This document shows, in pieces, positions 21,809 to 32,900 of a stretch of DNA of 64,000 nucleotides. The first letter of the stretch is position 1. The number at the start of each line of letters is the position of its first letter. This DNA comes from Yamagishiella unicocca. Its lineage: Eukaryota; Chlorophyta; Chlorophyceae; Chlamydomonadales; Volvocaceae. The DNA lies in assembly GCA_003116995.1 (NCBI GenBank), contig BDSL01000001.1, positions 744,001-808,000 of the forward strand, read 5' to 3'. The notes under the pieces are model-generated. The model worked only from the letters and a program-made list of their open reading frames with translations, was not told the origin of the DNA and did not search any database. The position numbers and the translations under genes were made by a program.

Positions 21809-23907
21809 GCACGTTGCGCACAATCATGCCGTTGAGGGCAACGCTGACGCCGAGCTACCAATATACAGCTCTCGTAGCACCATATTCCTGTCTGACTCTT
21901 TCAGGTCCGTTGATCGACACTGTGTGAGTCGTTCACGATTGACGCCTGTACACGTTAGCTGATGGTTGTTTGCCGCCTGGATACGTGCAAATGATTGCGC
22001 GAGTACGGTTACACGAGGATGCGGTGGTGGCTCCCTTCGTGTCACTGATGGACTTGACGTGCTGCACAGGTGGTGCAGTCCCCTTACTTCTCAGTAAGGT
22101 GCAGAGAGCAGGGACGCGCGCACCCAGTGGCGCCTCAGGCTGTCCCTAGCTCACAGACATGTCTATTTACCTATATGCCTCCTTACGCCTTGCGGCATAC
22201 ATAGCTCGCAAGCTTTTCTACTCTGTTTCAGTATTGTGTCGGGGGTGCTATGTGTTCCAACACCTATAGAGCGAGCGCCCTGCCTTTGCCGCAACACAAT
22301 CCTACCTACACGGGATGCCGGCAAAAGGTTTTTTATCTCTGATCTGGAATATGTGCTGTAGTGCTGATCGCTCTGATCGCTGGATTAGGGCGATAGCTAG
22401 CTTTTTATAAAGGGTTTGGGTTTGATTGGGGTCCATCAACGGGAAATAGGGATCTTTCGGGCGTACATGTGGTGCTGCGCGGGTTCGTGAGTTTTGGGTT
22501 CCGGGGTGGCGTTCGTAGATGAAATGCGAAGGGAGTGAAATCGTTACCGCTCCAGGGCGCGGGTTAACATGGAGCGAGTCAATGAGCGCAGCATGGTTGC
22601 AAACGAGTGGCGCATGCATAGTTTGTCTTGCTGGCTCTCGGTGCCACTAGTTGCTGTTCGCAGTTGCGCTGGGGCGTAGTGCTCGGCTGATATCCGGGGC
22701 ATAAGTGTGATGAGCGGAAATGCGGTGCAGGTTTGCTTCGGTTTGAAGTTCGAGCAATGCCGTATAAAGTTGCCGATTGGCGCCTTGCTTGAATGGTGCT
22801 GCCTCGGTGGTGTTTGCCATAGAGGCGGTAGCACGATGGGAAGTGCCTAAAGGAACGTGTGTAACCTTTTTTAAGGGACCCGATGCTTCATAAGTCCTTG
22901 TGAATGCCTGTGTCGGAAAATTTCTCCGAACCTTGCCTAGTCGCTAGTCCCCATAGAAAACAACATATATTACGTAAGGTTAGACGTGGTTAGAAGCGTA
23001 CGCTACCGAGCCCACTAAGCCCAGCTAAGCCAGTCCACTTCTCATTACTGCTGATGTGCCCTCATGTGCCAATTATAGACGTATCCGCCCCATAAGATCG
23101 CCCCATGCATCGGATGGTGGTACTTGGAAAGCGCGTCGGATGCATATGCCAGACCTCCTGTTTGGCCCCCAGGTGCTGCGGAAGGGCACAGCGCGCTAGC
23201 CTGCCTCCCTGCTACGTGCTAAGTCCCACTTACCGTGCTACCCTGCTTTATCATGATCGGTTTTATCGGTTTATCGGTTTCTGGTGTCGCGATATATGGG
23301 GTGCCTATGGGTGGCCCATGCCTCCCCTTGAGTGGCGACGTGCAATATGACAAGGTGCGTCAATTTACGAGTGACGTGGTCACAGGATCCTTCTACGCAG
23401 TTTGGCGGGTAACATGACCGTCGGGGACGGCAAAGGACGGGAACGGCGTGCCATGGAAGCGGCTGGGTGACACGGCGCTGGAGCGGTTTTAGGAACGAGG
23501 AAATGTCGTGGACATACCTGATTTGTTATCCTGACGCAGGCTGCGATGTCGTTAGTGCAAGTCACCAAGCTAACAACTAACCATGCCTCCACAGGCGCGC
23601 CTGGGCTGCTTAGTACTTCCATAACAGCCAAACTTGAGTCTCTTGGAATAAGAGACGGCGAGCTCGCAGGGGATTGCTTGCATTGTGCTATCCGTACAAC
23701 CGTGCTGTCGTGCTCCGAGACCTTTGTAATGCCACACAGTAACGCTTGAGCAAAGCGACAAGCCGCTGGGCATCGATCTGAAACATATATTGCGGTACCT
23801 ACTGAATCGGCAAATTGATGTCATTGGGACAAATGCCCCCGGTCAGAAATGACCCGAGTTGACCGTGCGAGGGCAACTGTTGGCCCTGTTAGCGATGATT
23901 AAAAAGC
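21809..23907. other. Intergenic, 2.1 kb, no gene recognised
   Basis: Composition falls toward 50 percent GC. Two overlapping minus-strand open frames (22302-22619, 105 codons; 22544-22834, 96 codons) lack start context, recognisable domains and splice partners; they may be decayed transposon sequence or chance. A TGTAA at 22860-22864 could serve the START gene. No tRNA or structured RNA was recognised by eye. Confidence 0.45.
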
Positions 23908-26900
23908 ATGGACGAAGACGACGATGACTTTGGGCTTGACAATACCGGCGACTTGGAGTTAGATGTGAGTGACAGCTCAATAGTTGAAGGTCTTTATCCC
24001 GCTGCTGACGCCTCCTTACCTGAAATCTGCTGCAGCACGACGATGATTTCGACGCGCAGCCCAGGGTAGGTTGGCTTTGATCCTCCTGTCGCGACCGGTA
24101 CGTTTCTGGTTACCTAAGCAGCCCTGGTACCCGCAGGCAAACGCACCAACGGGGGGGGACAGCCTGTTCAGCCAAGATGATGATGGTGACTTTGGGCCTG
24201 ACGGTGATAGCCTGCCGTCGCGCGCCCCTGGCCCACCACCCCGCCCATCCGCTCCGCCATCGCACCGCCGCCCCAGCGGTAGCCTCTTCAGCAACGACGG
24301 CGACAATGATGGCAACGATGGATTCGGTTTCTCTGGCGGGGACGACTTTGGCGGCGACATTGATGTAGGTGACCCGGCGACCAGGGGCGCGCGACAGCTG
24401 CCGCCACCTGCTGGCGATTTCACTGACCCATCGCTGTCTCTTGATGCCAACGACTCCAACCTCGCCGACTACCTCGGCCCGCAACCAAACTCACGGGCGC
24501 CGCCACCACCGCTGCCGCCCCGACCGGGTCCAGCCCACACCGTCACAGCACCCCCGCCACCGGATGTTTCAGACGCGTACGGCATCGACGCAGACGATTC
24601 TCTTGCGGATCTCCTCGCCGACGAGCCCCGTGTGGCCTCCCTGCCGCCGCCAGTCTCGGCCGCGCCGCCCACCCGGCGCATCAGCTTCCAGGAGCCGCTC
24701 GCTGCGCCGCTGCAGGGCGGTCCCGCCTACCGCGGACCCTCGCCGGCGCCGCGCGACGACGACTTCTCTAACGTGGACGACAGCGGCGATGCATACGGCC
24801 TGGAGGAGGACGCGGGCCGTGACCTGCGGGGCCGCGGTTTTAACGGCAGCGACCGTCAGCCGTCGTTCCCTTCACGGCCGGCGGAGGACAGCATGGGCGA
24901 CGATTTCGCAAGCGGCGATGACTACAACGAGGTGACGTTTGATGATCGGGGCCCGCGCGGCGGCAGGCCGCTACCGCCGCCCGGTCCTAGCGGCGGCTCC
25001 TCCTTCAGGCGCATCGCGAACCAGGGCTCCGGGTACGACCCGATCCAGGACCCCCTGGACTCGCCGGTGGGACGCGACGGGCGGCCGCCGCCGCGGGGCA
25101 TACCACCACGTAGGGTGGGCGAGTCCAGCGAGGCGTACGACAACGATGACGACGAGTACACGGACAGCGTGTACGACAGCCGGGGCGGTGATGGCGGCGG
25201 CGGCGGCCCCGCCTTCCGCCGCGTGCCGGCGCCCAACCAACGTGGCGGGCAGCAGGCGGGACGGCGCCAGCAGGCGGGGCAGTCGGTCGGGGACGACTAT
25301 GAGGACGAGTACAGCGACGAAGACGAGTTTGCTGACGATGGCAGCTGGGACGGCGAGATCCGCACCTCCGCCATAGGCCGCGGCGGCGGTGGCGACCCGC
25401 GCGCAGGCGGCCAGGCGGGCTCTCCGGGGCAGCCCGGCGCAGGGGGGCCCCAAGCTACTGGCAGGCGGCGGCGGCCGGCATCCGCGCTGCCTGCCCGCGA
25501 GCGCAAGGCGGCCTTGATGGAGGACATGATGACCCGCCACCCCAACACCTGGGACAGTGAGCGGGGAGGGGGCGTGGCGAGTGAACCCATGGAAACTGTT
25601 TCGGGGATAAGGGGGAATTACTGGCGGGGCCTGGGAGCGGGAGCAGGGAGGGGGAAGACGGGCGCATGGTGGGTGGTGGCCCTACAGAGACCATGCGAGC
25701 CCCTGCAATGCAACTCCTGACACGCCCAATAATCCGGCTCCCCTTCCGCAGCACAACCCGGCCTAAGGCCCCGTGCATAGCTGCTTTACGTTGATTGCAA
25801 GCGTGCGGACGCCCAGGCGTCCGTGGGTGCCAGACCCATCAGGACACACCCGCTGCCCCGGCCGCGCTGGGTACCGCTGCCTCCGCGCAGCTCCACCGCA
25901 CCCGCGCCCACCTCCACCCGCACCACCCGCAACCCACTTTCCTCCAGCTGGTAATGCCTCCCTTCCTTTGCCGATTCGCCGTCTTCCTCCTCCCCTCCCT
26001 TTTTATGCCTCCCCCCTCCCGTCCGCCAGTCCGCGAGGTGGCCACCTGGGTCGAGTACATAGGCATGGGCCAGTACCGCATCAAATTCGTGCACAACTCG
26101 GTGGACGGCTTCCTGCTGCTCACCCTGGGCGACCAGGAGCTGGCTCGCGACCTGCGCATCCTGCCGCTGGGGCACCGCCGGGCGCTGCTGGGCGCCCTGG
26201 AGCAGCTCAAGGAGGCGGCAGAGGCCATGGAGAAGGAGCAGGGGACGACACCCGGGGCGGGCAGCGTGCCCAGGAATGAGGCGGAGCGGTGCGGAATAGC
26301 GCGGCGTGACGTGGGACCTGTGCTGCGGTTGCGTCGTGGGGGAGGGGGTGGCGAGAAGACCCGGTTACGCGACGTAGGAAACGGAGGGCAGAAGCTAGCC
26401 GGCAAACAGTTTTGGGACACGCGTTTGGGTGCGAGGGAGGGGGCGCTGCGCTGGCAGGGTTGATGGTAAGGCGTGGTGCGGGTTTGCGTCTCCACCTCGG
26501 TACGGGTGCGCAAGGGCGCCTTTGGTTCACCGCCACTGCGGCCAGGGCTCGCGGCACATCCATCATGTGACGCGTCTGACGCCTTGCACCGCCCCTCTCA
26601 CCGCGCCCCGGCCGCGCAGGCTGGCTGACCTCCGGCGGCGGGCCGCTGAGCAGGAGCAGGGCCGCCGGCCGTCCAGTGCCGGAGCCAACGTGATTCCGCC
26701 CGAGCCGTTCCTCGGCCCCGCGGCGGGGAAGACGACCGTGTATGAGCAGCGCGCCAAGCTGCTGTACCAGCTGGACAGGGCGAAGCACCGCGCCGCGCAG
26801 CACTCAGCGTAAGGATGTGACGTGTGTCGGCGGGTTCGCTTTCGGCTGCTGGCGCCAGGTTGGGAGTGATGATGGGCTCACGGCAGGGACGGAGTCGGGG

Positions 26901-29900
26901 GTGAGCTGGGGGCTTAAAAAGGCACGTTCACAGCTCGTCTGGCCCCCACCTCCATAACTGGCGCGCTCTTCCCCCCGCTACGCCGTGCGTCCGTGATGAC
27001 CCATTTCACGCCGTTCCCCTTTCCGCCCGAAGCCCCAGCCTGTCCTCCTCCCCCCCTCCCTCCGCAACCCACCCGCACAGTATCATCGACCAGCTGGCCA
27101 ACAACAAGGCGCTGACGGAGGCGCAGATGGCCGACCTGCGCGGCAAGCTGAAGGACCTGGAGGCCAAGCACAAGGACGAGCTGTCGCCCTCCTACCGCTT
27201 CGGCATGACCGCACCCGTGTCCTCCGGCGGCGGCACCGGCGGCCACCGGGGCGCTGCCGCGCTAGCGGCCATGGAGTACGGCGCCGACGCGGTGGTGCCG
27301 TGGCTGCCGGTGGGGCGCGGCACACGCGCCATCGACGACCACCCCGAGCGCTTCGCCCGCACGGGCGAGGACCAGGACATGGACCTGACCTTCCGCCCCC
27401 GCACGGTCCGCATCGAGGAAGTGCCGGCGGGGGCCGTGCGCGACATCGTGTCCAAGGCGCTGGGCAGCCGCCAGCCGTTCTGGGACCGGGTGGAGTTTGA
27501 GTTCAGGAAGAAGGCCAAGGAGCGGGAGGCGCGCAATGAGGCGCGCGCCAGGCGGCGCGAGCGCATGGGGGTGACCAAGCGGGGCGGCGAGGGGGAGGAG
27601 GAGGAGCAGGCCAAGAGCCCGTACTGGAACAACTTTTGGGTAAGGGGAGGGTGAGAGGGTTTGGGGAGTTAGAGCGGCAGTGGGTGGGGGGAACGGGGCC
27701 TGTGTGTATGTGTATGTAGTGGGATTGGGCGGGGGTTTCAGCTGCATGTCTACACACAGGCCAGTGTATGTGCGCATGTGGCCACCAAGGCTCCACCGCC
27801 GCCTCATCCCTGGTCCCCGCTCCCGCCCACACCGCAGGTCCCCGGCAGCAAGGGCGGCAGCTACCACAAGCACTACAAGAAGAGCAGCGAGAACGCGGAG
27901 CTGCAGCAGTACAGCAACTTCACCAAGGACAAGACGCGCCTGAGCCGCTGGTTCAGGAGGTGAGCGGGCGGGGCGGAACTGCGCCCCCCAGCGCTGCCCT
28001 CCTCCTGTTGTCGTCCATTGTCCTCCTGCCCACCTTCCGCTCCCCTCGCCGCCGTGCGCCGCGACTAGCCGGCCCCCATGTAGAAACACCGCCTAAGACC
28101 ACGGCGTCTGCCCCTCCTGGTGCAGGTTCGTCGAAGACGGAGAGAGCACGGAGGGCGACCTTGTCCTGGAGCAGCTGGTCAACCGCATGATAAGGGCACT
28201 CGTCAAGACCAAGGCTGAGGTGGGAGGCGTCGGGGCATTTTGAGCGGCGCGGGCCAACTCCTCCGAGCCAGGTTGTGCTGTTCAGTAGAGCAGCTTGCCA
28301 GCTTGCCCACGATCATCCACTTCTCCTGCTCCTGCGCATCCCCCATCCCGCGGACCGCGCCAGCTACAGTACTTCCCACGTCGAGTAACCGGGTCATTGC
28401 GCACCCCCCTCGAATCCTTCCGCGCTATGCTCCCTCCCCAACGCAGGTGGACATGGAGATCGGGGACACGTACGAAAAGCGCATCCGCGACTACTTTGTG
28501 AAGCACGGCTACAAGTTCGAGACCCACACCAGCAACACCATCAAGGTGGGCGGGACCGGGGTACAGAGCACACCAACAAAGGACTTGGGTTGTTGCGAGG
28601 AAGACCCGTGGATGCGAGAAAAACCGTTTAGAACAGACGTTTCGAGATGCTTGCTTGAGAACTTGGGTGGAGGACTTGGGGTGGAGCACAGTGGAGTAGC
28701 GCGGCGCGCGCCACCAGACATGTGGACCGTAGGGCGGGGGTGCGGCCGTTGAAGGAGCGACGTCGCGCTACAAGGCAGGCATGGCGCACCGCGCTGCAGG
28801 GAGCGGAACGCGCTGAGATGTTACACACGCGCGCAGCAGCTTGCTCCTTCCCCACGCTGTGAGCACAACCGCGGTCTCCACCCCCCGGCTCTCCGCCTGG
28901 GTATTGGTGCCCACGCTGTCATCCCTGCCCCCCTGGTGCCACAGCCTCGCATGCCCCGACCCCCCACTCCCCTCACGCCCCTTCCACCGACCCACACACC
29001 CCCTCCCTTCCCTCCCTCGCGTGTCAAATCGTGTTTTTTCTACGCTGCCCCCCCCCCCCTCGCTCCCTACCGCAGGTCCGCGCCCGGGGCACTCGGGCGC
29101 CCGCCCCAGCGCGGCCCGACAATACGATGTACGACTTTGAGGAGGTGGAGCAGTACTACCCGGACTACTTGAAGAAGAAGGTGCAGGGCGCGGACGACGA
29201 TGACGGCGGTGGCGGCGAGGACGAGGAGGAGACTCGCATGGTGCCCAAGCGCACCACCTGGAAGCGCCTCATAGAGGTCTACTACATGGACCGCCAGAAG
29301 AAGCTCCGCGCCGCCATTGCCATGGTCAAGATGAGCCAGTTCGTGCAGCGACATGGGTGAGCGGGGGGGACGATGGATTGGCGGCTAGGGCGATTGGAAG
29401 GTGGGAGGGCGGGTGAATAGTGTGAAGCCATGGAACCCACCTGGAGAGAAGACATAGTGCCTAGAGACGGGAGCGCGATGGCTCCTGGCTTCCTTCGCAA
29501 TGGGGCATTTCCGTCTCGTGGGGGAGGGGGCGCATGCAGGGCCACGTGATGATCGCATGCAGGGCCATGTGATGATGCCTCCTTTCGAAGGCCTGCTGCG
29601 CGACGAGCCCTCCTCGTCCTCCTGCGCCCTCGCCGACCCAACCGGCTTGTTTGTCCCCGCCTGCGTGACCCCCCGCCTGCGCCCCTGCCGCCCCCCTCGC
29701 GCCGCCTGCTGCAGCGCCCGCTGGCCCCCGGAGCGCGACCGGGACGCAGGCAAGAAGGACGTGTGGGTGCCCAACAGCAACGCCGGGGCGTTGCACCAGG
29801 TCGACGGCCGGGACCGTACCTTCAACACCGTGGGGCAGGAGAACATCTCGCTGCACGTGAGTGAGACGAGGGGGCGGAGGAGACCCGCAGCACCACGTAG

Positions 29901-32900
29901 GTGGCTCACCTCGGATCCTCCCCTCGCATCCCAGGGGAAGGGGGGGTCATAACTGCGAGTAGCCTGCATTGCAGCACCGGCCTAATCTTACCCCTGCTCT
30001 TGCACCCAAACTGTACCTCATAACACACGCGCGCTTCCAGTTCGGTCACGGGCTGGCTTCTCCGCACACATGCAATCAGCCGCCCGCCACCGCACCCGCT
30101 CCTGCGGGCCAGCCCGCAACCAACCCGGTCGGCCGTCCACCCACCGCCACCGCGGCTCCAACCCACCCCTTGCCCCGCAGGCCAAGCTAAAGAAGGCTCT
30201 GGGTCCGCCGCAGCCCGTGACCTACCAGATGCGCATGAAGGAGCAGGAGGCGTACGAGGCCAAGGCCGACAAGCTGTACGCCAACATGGGCTGGCCGCAT
30301 TCGTCCGGCGACCCCGAGCTGGGGCCGCCCCTGGAGCCGATGCTGCTGGCCGGCGAGGGACACGACGGGGGGGCCGATGCGTTTGGAGAGGCGGGCAACG
30401 AGGACCGTGGCGGAGAGGACTTTGGGCTGGGGGCCGACGGAGGAGGCGGCGATGGGGGCCGGGCGCGGCGGGCGTCAGGGCAGGTGGGGCGGCGGTGGGA
30501 GCCCGCGCTGGACTTCAACGACTCGCTGGACGCGATGCTGGAGTGAGTCCGCTGGTGTGGGAGGTGGGAGGTCCGGGCGCCCGTGTCGCATTGACAGTTT
30601 GCACAGGAGGGAGGGTGGGGGGACAGGGGGAGGGGTGGGGCACGTGATAGGAGGGGAGGAGGGCGAGCCAGCACCGGGCCGGGGGGCTCGCGACCAGTCA
30701 GGTCATAGGCGCACGAGGGCATTCGTGCAGGGGGCGCCCAAGGGGCGCATGGACGACCTCGGCGGGGCTCCTGCGGGGTGGGCGGGCGCCGCCGAGGATC
30801 TGAACCCGTGACGACGCCATGAGCTTCGTGTGCTGCTGCTGCTGCAGGCGCGCAATGGAGCTGCGGCTCGCCTACAAGGATTGGTCCGACGCGTGGGAAA
30901 GGGCTGAGGAGCGCGGCTACGGCACGGAGGCCTTGTCGCCGGATCCGCCCAGCGTAGAAGACCTAAACTGGAGGTACGGCGGCTCGGCTTCGGCATTTGC
31001 GCTGGGAGGAGGGCGCCTGGCTTTCCCTTGCCAGGCAGCGGTGCGACCCCAGCCGACCATTGTATCCATTCGAGCCCGCAGGCTGTCTCTGCCCGGTCTG
31101 TCTTGTTCGGCACGGTCCTTGTTACAGCTGTGTCGCTGTCCACGGCACAGTCGACGCCACCCTATAAGGCCCCAACCTTACTCGACCCTGCCTCCGCACC
31201 GTTAATCCGCCCCTGGACTCCCATCCGCTCCCCATGCTGCACCTTGGATGCCACCCCTGCCCTCCGCCCTCTGCAGCGGCGACCCGCTGTTGGACATGCA
31301 GCAGCGGGCCATGGAGCGGCAGCGCCAGCAGTGGCTGCTCGACTGGGAGAAGGCGCGGCGGCGGCGGGACCGGCAGGTGGCTCGGATGCGTCACGAGGGC
31401 TACCGGGAGGAGGACATCGAGGAGCAGCTGGGGCCGCAGCAGGAGGTAGGAGAGGAGGTCGGGGGTCGGCACTGAAAGTAAAACGGAATTAGGAGACGTT
31501 GGCTACAATCGTTTGGAATGGCATGCTGGCGAGCTTGGTTTAGGCAGCGGGAGGAAGGGCGTGGGCGCTACTATGGTGGAGGAGGGATCCGTTCATGTGG
31601 TGGAGGAGGGGTCCTCCCATGTTGATGCGCCACTCGCGGCCTTGTTGTGTGACGTGGGGAGGAGGAGCCTGAGGCCACATGCGCTGGACCGCCCCACCAC
31701 GACCGCCTGCCCGTTCGGCCGCCAGGCGGAGGAGGTTGAGGACGCGATCCGGAACCACTTGTTCGACTACATCTCTCTGCTGGCGCGCTACAAGGACCCG
31801 GACCTGATTCGCTTCCGCGACGAGCTCAAGGGCACAAAGAAGAAGATGGCGGTGTACAGGTGGGTCAGGGGGCGGAAAGGAGAGGTGCAGCCGGCCCGCC
31901 AGCCGCGCCCTGCGGTTGGATGGCCCCCCCCCCCGAGCCCAGCCATGCCGGTGCGTGATCACTCCGCCCAGCCCCTGTGTCATGTGTCACACCATCCCGG
32001 TGCTGTCCTATCGTGGAGCTGGTGCGCCTGGACCGTATTCGTGCTCAGAGGAGCCCTCGCGCGTCGGCTCGCCGTTACCTGCCGCACACCTGTGCCACGC
32101 CGCGCTCGCAGGGCCCTATGCAGCCAGATGTTCCTGGACGAGACCCGCGAGAAGGAGCAGAGGCGCGAGGAGACACTGCGTGCCGTGTACGACAGTCTCC
32201 GCCCTCGGGGCCGCAGCTTCATCACGCCAGACCAGGTGAGCAGCGTGCGGGTCAGTGCCGGGTGGGCGGGCGGGGCGCAGGTGGGTTGTACGCGGCGCCA
32301 GTGTGCGGAGCGGGTGCATGGAGCTGCGTTAGCGGAGCCTGGTGGCGGTGCCTGAGTCGCGTTGCCACCCTACGATGCAGACACACTGCCGTGTGCGATT
32401 GCCCGCATTGGGCTGGACCCGGCAACCCTGGTAACATGCGCCCGTGTAATAACGCAGGAGGAGATGATCGTGAGGCGGATGGAGGAGGATTTGGAGGACC
32501 GGGAGAGGCGCCGCAGGGAGCTGCTGGTGGGTGGCGGGTCAGAGGGGGGAGGGGAGGGCAGCGAGGGTGGCTGGCTTTGTGGGGCAGCATGGCCTGATGA
32601 AGGCGCCGGCAAACCGATGCGAAGTGCTGCGGGCTGCGGTGGGGTCCTGTTGGCAGCCTCATGCGGAAGGGAAGACAGAGATGGGCACACGTGGGCGGCG
32701 GCATCTAGCTGGGCAGGGTGCTTGGAGAGGGGCGGAGCGGCCTGCGGGCAGGTGGGCGAAGCGGCCGCCCGCAGGGCATCGACGTACAGCAGTGCGCAGC
32801 GCAACTGAGCGGACGCCGCGGCGCTCGAAGTAGAGCAGGACTTCGTGCGTCGTCTCACACCAGCGCGCAGAGGACGAAGGGGAGGCCAGTGCCCCCATGC

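Noticed and set aside
25753..25785. A short extra exon in the SAM gene after a CAG at about 25752
   Set aside because: It would have to end at a poor donor. Exon 3 joins the SAM exon directly in frame, giving NTWDIREVATWVEYIG.
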